A stretch of DNA of 64,000 bases from Halococcus salsus. Lineage in GTDB: Archaea > Halobacteriota > Halobacteria > Halobacteriales > Halococcaceae. A program made the translations under genes and the position numbers. The notes under the pieces were generated by a model, which was given only the letters and a program-made list of their open reading frames with translations, was not told where the DNA came from and made no database searches. Numbering within the stretch: position 1 is the stretch's first letter; each line of letters starts with the position of its first letter. This document shows, in pieces, positions 25,517 through 34,403 of this stretch. The stretch spans positions 62,001 to 126,000 of the forward strand of contig NZ_JAAAJC010000004.1 of NCBI RefSeq assembly GCF_009900715.1, in the 5' to 3' direction.

Positions 25517-26718
25517 GGCAACCGCCCCCAGTGCTCGACCGCGACGGGTTCGTCCGCCGGGATCCCCTCGCGTTCCTCGGGAACGACGACCCAACCGTCG
25601 GCGAACGCGACGCTCGACAACGCGCCCGCGCCGCTGGCCCGGGTCGGTACCGCCGTCCGCTCACCGTCGGTCCCGTCGAGACGGACCCGCACGAACGTTC
25701 GCGTGCCGACGTCGCTCCGGACCTTCCGGTCGAGTCGGGCGGTGGTCGTCGGGAACGGGTCCGGCGGCAGCCGCCCGGCACGTTTCAGCGCCGGGCGGAG
25801 GAGCTGAACGGCACCGACGATACACGAAACCGGATAGCCCGGCAACAGCACCACCGGTGTGTCGTTGACGACGCCGAAACCGACCGGGTGGCCCGGCTTG
25901 AGCCCGACCCCGTGGACGAGCAGTTCGCCCGCGTCCTCGACGACGGCCGGGAGCAGGTCGCGCTCGCCGACCGACGACCCGCCCGCGGTGACGACGAGGT
26001 CGGCCGTGGTATCGCGCTCGATCGCCGCCCGGAGCGCGGCGTGGTCGTCGGTCACCACGTCGCGGTAGGTCGCGCGCCCGCCCCAGCGCTCGACGTACCG
26101 CGAGACCGTGAGCCCGTTCGTCTCGACCACCTCGCCCGGGCCGGGGTCGGCCTGGACGAGCTCCTCGCCCGTCGGGATCACGCCGACCGTCGGCCGCTCG
26201 TAGACCGGTATCTCACGGATCCCGACGGACTTCAACAGACCGAGGTCGGCGGGTCGGAGGCGATGACCGGCGTCGTAGAGGTGTTGCCCCGCCGCGACGT
26301 CCTCCCCGGCCGGAGCGACGTTCTCGCCTTCGGCGACGGCCGCGGTGACTTCGATCCCGTCGCCGACCGGCTCCGTGTGCTCGACCATCACCACCGCGTC
26401 CGCCCCGTCGGGCAGCGGGCTCCCGGTGTGTACCCGTACCGCGGCCTCGGGACCCGGCTCGTCGGCGACCCGAAGGGGAGCGGGCGAGCGCTCGCTCGCC
26501 CCGAAGGTCTCGGTCGCTCGGACCGCGAAGCCGTCCATCGCGGCGCGGGTGTAGTGGGGGACGTCGCGTGCCGCGTCGATCGGTTCGGCGAGCACGCGGC
26601 CGTCGGCGGCGTCGAGGCGGGTCGTCGTGGTCCGCTCGACCGGCGCGACGCGTTCGAGGAGGCGGTCGCGGGCCGCGTCGAGGCGGGTCAGGCGTTTGAA
26701 CCCGGCCGGTTGGCTCAT
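25513..26718 (-). CDS. moeA: molybdopterin molybdenumtransferase MoeA
   Basis: A 401-residue stand-alone MoeA inserting Mo (or W) into adenylated molybdopterin. Motifs: DVPHYTRAAMDGFAV, TGSPLPDGADAVVMVE, GVIPTGEELVQ, TAGGSSVGERD and LLPGYPVSCIVG. Its 3' end overlaps the second moeA by 4 bp. Two moeA paralogues in tandem are common in archaea and may be specialised for Mo versus W or for two steps; that split is inference. The start is ATG 26718; the upstream extension is Ser/Arg-rich and not family-like. Confidence 0.9.
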   Translation of the reverse strand: MSQPAGFKRLTRLDAARDRLLERVAPVERTTTTRLDAADGRVLAEPIDAARDVPHYTRAAMDGFAVRATETFGASERSPAPLRVADEPGPEAAVRVHTGSPLPDGADAVVMVEHTEPVGDGIEVTAAVAEGENVAPAGEDVAAGQHLYDAGHRLRPADLGLLKSVGIREIPVYERPTVGVIPTGEELVQADPGPGEVVETNGLTVSRYVERWGGRATYRDVVTDDHAALRAAIERDTTADLVVTAGGSSVGERDLLPAVVEDAGELLVHGVGLKPGHPVGFGVVNDTPVVLLPGYPVSCIVGAVQLLRPALKRAGRLPPDPFPTTTARLDRKVRSDVGTRTFVRVRLDGTDGERTAVPTRASGAGALSSVAFADGWVVVPEEREGIPADEPVAVEHWGRLP

Positions 26719-26755
26719 GGCACCCCTCGGTGACGGGGCGCAAAAACGTCTGGCG

Positions 26756-27094
26756 TTAGTGGAGCCCGGCGACCAGGATGGTGTCCCGGCGAACGACGAA
26801 CTCCGGGACCGGCGACCGGTGGAAGTCGACGGTGAGGCTGGCACAGCCACCGTGGTCGGCCCGGAGGTCGACGCGAAGCGTGTCGTCGTCGGTGCCCGTG
26901 ATGACGGTGCGCTGGCTGTCGCCGGCGACGGTGTGGCGGCCCTCGGCGAGCACGGTGTCGCCGCCGGCGATCCGGACGTCGAGTTCGTGGCTCGTGTCGT
27001 CCTCGTTGCGGAGGAGCACGGCCGGGGAATCCGGGGTGTCGGGAGAAGATGGGTCGGTGGTCGCGGTACGGTTCTCGCGGGAGGTCTGCGTCAT
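26756..27094 (-). CDS. small haloarchaeal unknown, beta-rich
   Basis: A 112-residue soluble protein: a Thr/Ser/Pro-rich N-terminus (1-30) followed by alternating beta-strand-like segments (AVLLRNEDDTSHELDVRIAGGDTVL, RTVITGTDDDTLRVDLRADHGG), ending in VPEFVVRRDTILVAGLH. No signal peptide, metal motif or known family was recognised. It is transcribed divergently from the Hsp20 gene and shares its 150-bp promoter region. The start is ATG 27094; an in-frame ATG at 27172 is less likely because it would span that region. Confidence 0.5.
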   Translation of the reverse strand: MTQTSRENRTATTDPSSPDTPDSPAVLLRNEDDTSHELDVRIAGGDTVLAEGRHTVAGDSQRTVITGTDDDTLRVDLRADHGGCASLTVDFHRSPVPEFVVRRDTILVAGLH

Positions 27095-27146
27095 CGTCTT
27101 TATGATGTGGAGTCCCGCACATGAAGCAAGTCGATCGTTGCCGATT

Positions 27147-27180
27147 GTTTCGAGGGTTTCGAACCGTTTCAAACCGTTTC
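27147..27180. promoter_or_regulatory. four helically phased GTTTC repeats between divergent genes
   Basis: GTTTC occurs at 27147, 27156, 27166 and 27176, a spacing of 9, 10 and 10 bp, so all copies face the same side of the helix. The tract lies about 70-100 bp upstream of the Hsp20 start and 50-85 bp upstream of the divergent gene. It could be an array operator or an intrinsically bent segment. Confidence 0.4.
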
Positions 27181-27247
27181 GGACGGCGATTCGGGTTCGA
27201 GCCGCCGCTATCGCGGGCTTTTTCGCCCCGGCGATAGTAGGCCTCCT

Positions 27248-27616
27248 ATGTCGCTGTCAGACGCGCTGGCGAACCTCCCCGAACCCGTGTTCGCCGACGG
27301 CTACGAGTCCGAGACGGCGTACCTCCTCGTGGTCGACCTGCCGGGCGTGACCGACGAGACGCTCGACGTCCGGGTCGAGCGGGGTCGCCTCCACGTCGAG
27401 GCACGACGGGCGAAAACCCCGCCGACGGCCTTCCGCTACCGCCGCGAGGACCGCCCGCTGTTCGTGGAGTTCAGCCTCCCGCTCGTCCCCCGTATCGACG
27501 AGACCGGGATCGAGGGGAGCCTCGACCACGGGACGCTCACCCTCACCCTCCCGAAGCGCGAGGCCACGGCGACCTCGATCCCGATAACCACCGACGACCG
27601 AAGCGACGGCCAGTGA
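27248..27616 (+). CDS. Hsp20 / alpha-crystallin family small heat-shock protein
   Basis: A 122-residue protein with the alpha-crystallin domain: YLLVVDLPGVTDETLDVRVERGRLHVEARR, then LFVEFSLPL, and SLDHGTLTLTLPKRE (the conserved GxLTLTLPK-like strand). Small heat-shock proteins bind unfolding proteins without ATP. A T-rich box (CTTTTTCG, ~27218-27225) lies about 25 bp upstream of the ATG, suggesting a near-leaderless transcript. It is only 10 bp upstream of the kinase-like gene and probably forms an operon with it. The N-terminal arm is short. Confidence 0.85.
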   Translation: MSLSDALANLPEPVFADGYESETAYLLVVDLPGVTDETLDVRVERGRLHVEARRAKTPPTAFRYRREDRPLFVEFSLPLVPRIDETGIEGSLDHGTLTLTLPKREATATSIPITTDDRSDGQ

Positions 27617-27626
27617 CGGGGCGAAC

Positions 27627-29411
27627 GTGAACGTTCGGGCGTACGGACGGTTCTTCGTCGTCCTCCGGCAGTTCCTCCCCCTGATTCTGGCGTACCTCCG
27701 CGACCGCCGGCGGTTCGTGGTCTTCGGCGGCCGGCGGCGGGTCACGAGCGAGATGCGGACCGAACGCGCGCGGATACTGCTGGACTCGTTGCTCACCCTC
27801 GGGCCGACGTTCATCAAGCTCGGCCAGATCCTCTCGACCCGGCCCGACGTCCTGCCCGGCGAGTACGTCGCCGAGCTCTCGAAACTCCAAGACGAGGTGC
27901 CGCCCGCCGAGTGGGACGAGGCCCGGCAGGTGATCGAAGCCGAGTTCGGGTCGGCCGAGACGGCGTTCGACTCGTTCGAGACGGACGCCATCTCGGGGGC
28001 GAGCCTCGGGCAGGTCTACCGCGCCGAGTTCGAGGGCGAGGCGGTCGCGGTGAAGGTCCGTCGACCGGGGATCGTCGACCTCGTGGAGGCCGACCTCAAG
28101 GTGGTGAAGTGGAGCCTCCCGCTGGTGATCCGGTTCATCGGTGAGGCGCGGTCGTTCTCGCTCGAAACCCTCGCCGAGGAGTTCGACAAGACGATCCACC
28201 AGGAGCTCGACTACGCCCGCGAGGCCCGGATGCTCCAGGAGATCAAGGGCAACTTCGCCGACAACGACGAGGTCCGGATCCCGGAGGTCGTCGAGGAACG
28301 CTCCACCTCGCGGGTGCTCACGATGGAGTACGTCTCGGGCACGAAGATCACCGCGGTCGACGAGCTCGATGCGATGGGGGTCGACCGAACGGCGCTCGCC
28401 GAGCGGCTCGAACGGGTCTACCTCCAGATGATCGTCGACGACGGCGTGTTCCACGCCGACCCACACCCGGGCAACCTCGCGGTCGAACCCGACGGCACCC
28501 TCGTGTTCTACGACTTCGGCATGAGCGGCCGGGTCGATCCCTACATCCAGGACAAGATCATCGAGTTCTACATGGGGATCGCGAACCAGGACATCGACGC
28601 GATCCTCGACGCACTGGTCGAGATGGGCACCCTCAGCCCGGAGGCCGACCGCGAGACGATGGGCAACGTGATGGAGCTCGCGATCCAGGACGTCCGCGGC
28701 GAGGAGGTCGAACAGTACCGCGTCCAGGAGGTGGTGAGCCAGGTCGAGGACACCATCTACGAGTTCCCCCTCAGGCTACCGGCCAACCTCGCGCTCGTGC
28801 TCCGGGTGGCGACGGTGGTCGAGGGCGTCTGTGTCACGCTCTCGCCGAAGTTCGACTTCATCTCGGTCGCCACCGACTACCTCGTCGAGCAGGGCTACCG
28901 TGAGGAGGGTGTCCGACAGTTCCTCGAAGGCCGGAGCGAGGAGGTGCAGGACCTCGCACGCGCGGCGGTCCGAACCCCGCCGAAGATGGAGCGCCTGCTC
29001 GACCGCCTCGACCGCGAGGACATCGTGCTCCACACCGACATCGAGGACACCGACAACCTGCTCGACACCCTCGCGAACCGGCTGATCTTCGGGGTGCTCC
29101 TCGCGGTCGGGGTGCTCTCGACGACCTTCCTCTACGCGACCACCGACCTCATCGCGACGGGCGTGGCGGCGGCGTTCTCGCTGGTGGTGGCGTTCTACCT
29201 CGCCCGGTCGTTCCGGCGATCGACCCCGGTCGCGGACACCGCACCGGAGTTCACGCGCCAGGGCTTGAGCCAGCCGCCCGGTAGGCAGGGGAACGAGCAG
29301 GACGGACAGAGCGGTATCGAGGCGATGGCGCAGACTGGAAGCGACATCGCCGACGACGCGGACGCCGAGTCGATCGCTATCGAGCGCGAGTCCGACGACT
29401 CGAAGCGATGA
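27627..29411 (+). CDS. UbiB/ABC1 (ADCK)-family atypical kinase
   Basis: A 594-residue UbiB-type protein with a GTG start. The family-specific KxGQ region is TFIKLGQILSTRPDVLP (~54-70). An Ala-rich nucleotide loop is ASLGQVYRAE with the catalytic-site Lys in VAVKVRRPGI. FHADPHPGNLAV and FYDFGMSG are the catalytic and metal-binding loops. Two C-terminal hydrophobic helices (~485-530) give a membrane anchor, and a Ser/Asp/Glu-rich tail follows. Members support quinone or lipid metabolism; the archaeal substrate is not known. It is 10 bp downstream of Hsp20. Confidence 0.88.
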   Translation: MNVRAYGRFFVVLRQFLPLILAYLRDRRRFVVFGGRRRVTSEMRTERARILLDSLLTLGPTFIKLGQILSTRPDVLPGEYVAELSKLQDEVPPAEWDEARQVIEAEFGSAETAFDSFETDAISGASLGQVYRAEFEGEAVAVKVRRPGIVDLVEADLKVVKWSLPLVIRFIGEARSFSLETLAEEFDKTIHQELDYAREARMLQEIKGNFADNDEVRIPEVVEERSTSRVLTMEYVSGTKITAVDELDAMGVDRTALAERLERVYLQMIVDDGVFHADPHPGNLAVEPDGTLVFYDFGMSGRVDPYIQDKIIEFYMGIANQDIDAILDALVEMGTLSPEADRETMGNVMELAIQDVRGEEVEQYRVQEVVSQVEDTIYEFPLRLPANLALVLRVATVVEGVCVTLSPKFDFISVATDYLVEQGYREEGVRQFLEGRSEEVQDLARAAVRTPPKMERLLDRLDREDIVLHTDIEDTDNLLDTLANRLIFGVLLAVGVLSTTFLYATTDLIATGVAAAFSLVVAFYLARSFRRSTPVADTAPEFTRQGLSQPPGRQGNEQDGQSGIEAMAQTGSDIADDADAESIAIERESDDSKR

Positions 29412-29427
29412 GCGCGAGGGAGGAGAG

Positions 29428-29500
29428 TGCGTCAGCCGCGATTTGAACGCGGGTCATCAGCATGGGAAGCTGAGGTGATACCAGGCTACACCACTGACGC
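29428..29500 (-). tRNA. tRNA-Gly (anticodon CCC)
   Basis: On the minus strand the acceptor stem pairs GCGTCAG (29500-29494) with CTGACGC (29435-29429), followed by discriminator A. The anticodon stem TCAGC/GCTGA encloses TTCCCAT, giving anticodon CCC. The T arm reads CCGCG-TTCAAAT-CGCGG. No intron is seen and CCA is not encoded. A TATA-like CGTTATGGG lies about 30 bp upstream at ~29526-29534. Confidence 0.95.
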
Positions 29501-29640
29501 GCACACGTCGATCGCACCACGAGCCCCATAACGATGACGGTCCGCACCACCGACACCGGTCGGCCGTCCGCGAGCGGTTTCGGTCACGGCAGCCGTCTCG
29601 ACGCGATCAGAACGTTTTTATCTACACCGAACACCCATCC

Positions 29641-29712
29641 GATAGACTGGCATTGGGACCAGTCTGGGAACTCCAACGAAGGGTGATGCCACGCAACGGG
29701 TTCTCCTCTTTT
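29641..29712 (+). ncRNA. candidate structured small RNA
   Basis: A TATA-like TTTTTATC (29615-29622) is followed, about 25 bp later, by a segment that can fold into two hairpins. The first is AGACTGG (29644-29650) with CCAGTCT (29659-29665). The second is GGGAACTC (29666-29673) with GGGTTCTC (29698-29705, including two G-U pairs), with a small GTG/CAC helix inside. A CTCTTTT run (29706-29712) could end transcription. No protein frame of note is present. The promoter, fold and terminator are seen in sequence; that an RNA is made is inference. Confidence 0.4.
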
Positions 29713-29751
29713 GATACCAGCCGTCGAGCGGTGCCGTCGGCCCGTCGCTGA

Positions 29752-30474
29752 CTACACCGAACCGAGCCGCTCGCGACCGCGTGCTTCGTGAAGCGTCCAC
29801 AGTGTAGCGGCCGCCGTCCCGTCGAACCGCAACGGCCGCCGCCACCACGGTCCCTTCCCCGAATCGCTCGACAGCTCGGTCACGAGTTCGTTGGCGTCGA
29901 CACCCGCCGTCGGTGCGGAGAGGGGTATCGCGCGGTCGTAGAGTCCCGACCCATCGGGGTCGCCCGCGAGCAACACCCGCGCGTCGAACGTCTCGCGTTT
30001 GCAGTGGGCGTTGGTGGCGAACCGCTCGCGTTCCGCGGCCGGGAGGGCGCGGTACGCCTCGCCCGAGACGGGGTCGGCGGCGAGTTCGAACCCACCGATC
30101 AAGTAGGCACCCCACTCGGGGGGCTGCCGGGCGGTCGGCTCGCCGACCATCGAGAGCGTGGCGTAGAACAGCACGAGGTCGCCCGTATCGAGATCGAGGA
30201 GGGGGCGTGCCTTGACGCCGAAGGGGTCACCGTAGGTGTAGCGCTCGCCGGAGGGGTACTCAGCGAACTCGGGGTCGAGGTGGACGGGCGCGTCGAGCGC
30301 GTCGGCTGGGATCGCGGTTTCGAGGTCGAGGTCCCGGTAGGTCGGGACGGGTTCGGCGACCGGTTCGGGCTCCGGGATCGGGACGAACTCGAAGCGGCCG
30401 TCGGGGTGGACCGGTCCCCGAACGCCCGGCGCGTTGGTGTTGGCCCCGACGTTGATCGCGACGGCACGCGGCAT
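29752..30474 (-). CDS. putative Nmad3-like nucleotide-modification-associated protein
   Basis: A 240-residue soluble acidic protein starting MPRAVAINVGANTNAPGVRGP, followed by a FEFVPIPEPEP segment and a C-terminal HCKRETFDARVLLAGDPDGSGLYDRAIPL region. The N-terminal pattern and length recall the Nmad3 family (nucleotide modification associated domain 3), proposed from gene context to act in DNA or nucleotide base modification. No catalytic residues are proven and no restriction or methylase gene is nearby. TATA-like TATATATAC at ~30577-30585 could serve this gene with a longer leader. Confidence 0.45.
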   Translation of the reverse strand: MPRAVAINVGANTNAPGVRGPVHPDGRFEFVPIPEPEPVAEPVPTYRDLDLETAIPADALDAPVHLDPEFAEYPSGERYTYGDPFGVKARPLLDLDTGDLVLFYATLSMVGEPTARQPPEWGAYLIGGFELAADPVSGEAYRALPAAERERFATNAHCKRETFDARVLLAGDPDGSGLYDRAIPLSAPTAGVDANELVTELSSDSGKGPWWRRPLRFDGTAAATLWTLHEARGRERLGSV

Positions 30475-30604
30475 GGAGGAGGGTGCCCCGGCACCGACTC
30501 AGTTCTGTCGGTCGCCGGTCGGTGGACCGGACCGGGTCGAAAACCGAACGGATGATCCGCAGACCAAACGGAACGGTATATATACATACGGAGAATTCAT
30601 GGAG

Positions 30605-30645
30605 ATGGCTTTTATTCCCCCGTTGTCGAATGAGACTATTGCGCC
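30605..30645 (+). promoter_or_regulatory. TATA promoter of the DUF7344-type gene
   Basis: GGCTTTTATTCCC, centred near 30613, is 33 bp before the ATG at 30646. A second, more AT-rich box (GTATATATACAT, ~30576-30587) lies further upstream and may belong to the divergent gene. Confidence 0.5.
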
Positions 30646-31023
30646 ATGACCGAACGCTTCCCCTCACCCAGCCGCGGCCCGGCGGAGACGGTCACCTCGA
30701 TGCCAGCGACGCCGTCCGGGTCGGCCGACGCCCGGCAGCGCCACGCGCTCGCGTATCTCTCGCACTTCGAGTATCCGGTCGAGCTCCGGACGCTCGCGGC
30801 GTACGTCGCGGCCGACGAGGGGAACGTGCCGGTCGAAGCCGTCGACGACCGGGTACGCGAGGAGACCGCGATCGCGCTCCACCACATCGACCTCCCGCAC
30901 CTCATCGCCGTCGGCGTCGTGGAGTACGACCCCGAGAGCCGGATGGTCGTCGCGACCGAAAACGCGCCCGTGGGCCGATACGTCGACGTCACCGAGGGGC
31001 CACGCTCGTTCGACGCCGTCTGA
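30646..31023 (+). CDS. DUF7344-type winged-helix protein
   Basis: A 125-residue protein. After a low-complexity N-terminus (1-28), residues ~30-110 contain ADARQRHALAYLSHFEYPVELRTLAAYVAADEG, then IALHHIDLPHLIAVGVVEYDPESRMVVAT. This is the haloarchaeal DUF7344 pattern: an HTH with a short wing that ends in a VVEYD strand. These abundant proteins are thought to be transcription regulators; the target is unknown. It ends just before the convergent acyltransferase gene with no gap. Confidence 0.7.
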   Translation: MTERFPSPSRGPAETVTSMPATPSGSADARQRHALAYLSHFEYPVELRTLAAYVAADEGNVPVEAVDDRVREETAIALHHIDLPHLIAVGVVEYDPESRMVVATENAPVGRYVDVTEGPRSFDAV

Positions 31024-31923
31024 TCACGTCGGCGGGCGGCGGTCGCGGCCGAACTCGTCGTACTCGTCGAGGTCCGCGGGGAGGTCGACGGCCACCCGTC
31101 GTTCGTCGCGGCGGTCCTCGTTCGCCTCCTCGATCGGGTCGGCGACCGACTCCCAGCCCGGTTTCACCCGCACCGACTTCGCGGGCGTGCCGACCGCGAC
31201 GTGGTGGTCTGGCACGTCGCGCTGGAGCAGTGACCGTGCGCCGACCATCGCGTTCTCGCCGACCCGTACCCCCGCCCTGACCATCGAGTCGTAACCGAGG
31301 CGCGCGTCGTCCGCGATGAACGTGTGGAAGTTGGTGACGTCGGTCTGGTCGACGATGTCGTGGTCGTGGCTGTAGACGTGTGAGTCGTCGGCGATGCTGA
31401 CCCGCGAGCCGATCGTGAGCCGGCCACGGTCGTCGAGGTGGACGTCGTCGTGGACCACGGTGTTGTCGCCCATCTCGATGTTGTGGCCGTAGGTCATCGT
31501 GATGCCCTTGAACAGCCGGAGGTTCTCGCCGGCCTCGGCGAAGAGGTGGTTCGCGAGCATCGCCCGGAAGCGGAGGGCGAACTCGACGTTGTCGGCCATC
31601 GGCGTGGCGTCGAACTGCCGCCAGAGCCACTGGAGGTGTTTCGAGCGCTCGAACGCCTCCTCGTCCTTCTCGGCATAGTACTCGCTTTCGAGGGTCGCGT
31701 TGCAGGGGTCGTAGCCCTGGAGGCGGACGCGTTCGGCGGCCGAGACCGCGCCGTCGTCCCGGAACCGCCGGTAGGCGTCGTCGTCGCCGTAGAGGCCCGC
31801 GAGGGTCTCGGCGACCACGTCGCAGGTGTCCTCGGGGCCGGACAGCCGGTCGTCGACCTCGGTCAGGAACGTTTCGAGTCCCGCGTCCGCTGCCGGCGGC
31901 AGCGTGACGTGGCGCTTTGTCAT
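31024..31923 (-). CDS. left-handed beta-helix (hexapeptide) acyltransferase
   Basis: A 299-residue protein. Residues ~1-125 are a helical N-terminal domain; residues ~130-245 carry hexapeptide repeats (NIEMGDNTVVHDDVHLDDRGRLTIGSRVSIADDSHVYSHDH, then RAGVRVGENAMVGARSLLQRDVPDHHVAVGTPAKSV). These give the trimeric beta-helix of acetyl/succinyl transferases such as LacA/WbbJ. VYSHDHD supplies the usual catalytic His. The acceptor is unknown. A charged tail (250-299) follows. Confidence 0.8.
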   Translation of the reverse strand: MTKRHVTLPPAADAGLETFLTEVDDRLSGPEDTCDVVAETLAGLYGDDDAYRRFRDDGAVSAAERVRLQGYDPCNATLESEYYAEKDEEAFERSKHLQWLWRQFDATPMADNVEFALRFRAMLANHLFAEAGENLRLFKGITMTYGHNIEMGDNTVVHDDVHLDDRGRLTIGSRVSIADDSHVYSHDHDIVDQTDVTNFHTFIADDARLGYDSMVRAGVRVGENAMVGARSLLQRDVPDHHVAVGTPAKSVRVKPGWESVADPIEEANEDRRDERRVAVDLPADLDEYDEFGRDRRPPT

Positions 31924-31994
31924 CGCGCGCGCTACGAGGGTGTGACATTTGACTCCGTGGGTTCGGGCGATCCGTCACGGAAAGAAAGCGTCCC

Positions 31995-32942
31995 TCAGGC
32001 GGGTTCCTCGGCGCGTTCCTGGATCAGGTCGCGGAGGTCGTCGGGGTCGCGGATGGCGTCGATCTCCTCGCGCTCGATCAGCGCGGTGCCCTCGACGGCG
32101 TCGCGCTTCGACTTGTCGACGACGTAGACCGACCGGGTTCGCGTGACGGTCCCGAGCGAACTCATGATCCGGGCGCGTTTCTCGGCGGTCGGGGTGAACG
32201 CCGAGTTCCCGGTCAGAACGTTCTCGGCGGTGCCGTCGTCCTCGCTCACGGTGGTGAACGGCGCGCGGGTCGTGGGGTGGACGTCGAACCCGACCCTCGT
32301 CAGTACGGCGACCAGCGAGTCCTCGGCCGAGTCCGATTCGCTCTCGTCGTCGTCCGCGAGCGCCTCGGGGCTCTCGAAGACGTCGACGGGGTTCGCGAGC
32401 GGGGCGTCGAGGAGGTCCTCCATCCGCGCGGCGACCTCGACGGAGGCGTTCATGCCGTCCTCGTACTTCGAGACCGTCCGTCGCGAGACACCGAGTTCGG
32501 TCGCGAGCCGCCCGAGGCTCCAGTCGCGTTCCTCGCGTTCGTCGGCGAGCACCTTCCCGTCGATGTTGACGTAGAGCCCACCGGGGGCGGCGTAGATCAT
32601 CGGTGGGACGTCCTCGACGAAGAGGTCGAGGGCGGTGTCGGGGCTCAACACGGGAACCCCGTGGCGGAGGTACATCACGCCGGGTTTGAGCTCCTCGTCG
32701 CGGGTTCGGAGCCCGATCACCATCGGGGTTGCGTCGAGGAAGCCGCCGAGGCGTCGCATCTCTATCCCTGTGCGTCCGTCGAACGCGTCGATGTTCCCGA
32801 GGATCTTCACGAGCAGGAGGCTGTCGTCGCGGCGGGCGGCGACGTCGAAGCTCTTCGGCCGCACCGCACACCGCTCGCTCACGAGGAAGCCCGCGTCCTC
32901 GAGCATGGCGGTCACGTTGCCGACCAGCGCGGACCGTGACAT
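31995..32942 (-). CDS. HTH-type transcriptional regulator with nuclease-fold-like N-domain (COG1395 type)
   Basis: A 315-residue protein. Residues ~1-120 form an alpha/beta domain ([43 protein letters not shown]). Residues ~128-180 are an XRE-type HTH ([37 protein letters not shown]). The rest is an acidic C-terminal domain. This layout matches the archaeal putative regulators of the COG1395 group. The start ATG at 32942 has a TATA-like CATATATGG about 25 bp upstream on the minus strand. Confidence 0.78.
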   Translation of the reverse strand: MSRSALVGNVTAMLEDAGFLVSERCAVRPKSFDVAARRDDSLLLVKILGNIDAFDGRTGIEMRRLGGFLDATPMVIGLRTRDEELKPGVMYLRHGVPVLSPDTALDLFVEDVPPMIYAAPGGLYVNIDGKVLADEREERDWSLGRLATELGVSRRTVSKYEDGMNASVEVAARMEDLLDAPLANPVDVFESPEALADDDESESDSAEDSLVAVLTRVGFDVHPTTRAPFTTVSEDDGTAENVLTGNSAFTPTAEKRARIMSSLGTVTRTRSVYVVDKSKRDAVEGTALIEREEIDAIRDPDDLRDLIQERAEEPA

Positions 32943-33086
32943 ACCCGTATCTAAGTGCACGTACCCATATATGGATTGTGGCGGTGAGGGACCGTTCCGT
33001 CCGGCGATCTCGACTTCGAGCGACGATAGAGCTAAATACGATGGTCGATCCGGAATGGGGTTGTCGAACGAGGTGAAAAGGGGCCC

Positions 33087-34346
33087 GTGACGCTCATCGG
33101 GTTCGACGACACCGACTCACGCGAGGCGGGGATGTGTACCACCTACCTCGCCGCGCGGGTCGCCGAGCGGATACGAGCGGCCGGCGGGACCGTCGAGCGC
33201 CTGGTGCTCGTTCGGCTGAACCCCGCGATCGAACACAAGACGCGGGGTAACGCCGCGCTCTGCGTCCACACCGACCTCGCCAGCGAGGACGCCGTCGTCA
33301 TCGCTCGCGACGCGGTCGAGGCACTCGCCGTGACCGACGACCCGCGGACGAACCCCGGGCTGGTGGTCGCCGACGGGGAGGTTCCCGATCCCGTCGTCGA
33401 GTTCGCGCGGCGCGCGCTCCGGGAACGGCTCGACATCGAGGAGGCGGAGGCGCTCGTCGACGCCGCCGGCTATCGACACGCGGGCTGGAAGAACGCGCGT
33501 GGCGTGGTGGGGGCGCTCGCGGCGGTCGGGGCCTGGGCGGCGTTCGACGACTGGACCTACGAGCACATCGCCTACCGTGAGGCTCACCGGCGCGGCACAC
33601 CGCGCGAGTTCGACCACGAGTCGGTGTTCGAAGCGGCGGATCGCGGCTATCCGACGGTGTGGGACACCGTCGACCGAGTGGAGGGGACGGCGGTCTGCGT
33701 GCCGCACGCACCGGGACCGATCCTCTACGGGATCCGAGGCGACGACCCGGACGCGGTGCGGGCGGTGGCGGAAGGCATCGAGAGCGAACCGGTCGAACGG
33801 AGGGCGCTGTTCGTGACGAACCAGGGCACCGACGCGCACCTCGGGGATGGGTCCGTGGGTGAGACACGGGACGGACGGGCCTACCGTCTCGACGGGACCG
33901 TCGAGTCCGCACCCGAGACCCGCCGTGGTGGGCACGTCTTCTTCGACCTCTCGGATGGCGAGAGATCGCTTCCGTGTGCCGCGTTCGAGCCGACGAAGCG
34001 GTTCCGCGACCGGGTGCGCGCGCTCCGGGTCGGCGACCGGCTCACCGTCTGTGGCGAAGTGTCGAACGGGACCCTCAAGCTCGAGAAGTTCGCGGTTCGC
34101 GACCTCGTGCGAACCGAACCAGTAGTACCCGACTGTCCCGAGTGCGGGCGCTCGATGGAGAGCGCCGGCCGGGACCAGGGCTATCGCTGTCGACGGTGTG
34201 GGACCGACGCACCCGGGAAGATCGATCGGGAGATCGACCGTGGGCTCGAACTCGGCTGGTACGAGGTGCCGCCGTGTGCCCGCCGCCACATCGCCAAACC
34301 GCTCGTCAGGGGCGGGTTCGACGCGCCGACCCATCCCGAGCGGTAG
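33087..34346 (+). CDS. tiaS: tRNA(Ile2) 2-agmatinylcytidine synthetase TiaS
   Basis: A 419-residue archaeal enzyme that attaches agmatine to C34 of tRNA-Ile(CAU) so it reads AUA. The N-terminal [15 protein letters not shown] and [20 protein letters not shown] are family hallmarks, followed by an OB-fold-like part (~270-345) and a C-terminal zinc ribbon ([23 protein letters not shown]). The start is GTG at 33087, preceded by GAGGTG about 11 bp upstream. It is divergent from the HTH regulator gene. Confidence 0.93.
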   Translation: MTLIGFDDTDSREAGMCTTYLAARVAERIRAAGGTVERLVLVRLNPAIEHKTRGNAALCVHTDLASEDAVVIARDAVEALAVTDDPRTNPGLVVADGEVPDPVVEFARRALRERLDIEEAEALVDAAGYRHAGWKNARGVVGALAAVGAWAAFDDWTYEHIAYREAHRRGTPREFDHESVFEAADRGYPTVWDTVDRVEGTAVCVPHAPGPILYGIRGDDPDAVRAVAEGIESEPVERRALFVTNQGTDAHLGDGSVGETRDGRAYRLDGTVESAPETRRGGHVFFDLSDGERSLPCAAFEPTKRFRDRVRALRVGDRLTVCGEVSNGTLKLEKFAVRDLVRTEPVVPDCPECGRSMESAGRDQGYRCRRCGTDAPGKIDREIDRGLELGWYEVPPCARRHIAKPLVRGGFDAPTHPER

Positions 34347-34403
34347 GATGAGGGGGGCCGCGACCCCGCGAGCCGTTAAGGTCGTTCACCGCGAGTGGCG
34401 GGT

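Noticed and set aside
29615-29712. Box C/D guide RNA
   Set aside because: GTGATG resembles a C box, but no properly spaced D box (CTGA) pair was found, so only a generic structured RNA is proposed.
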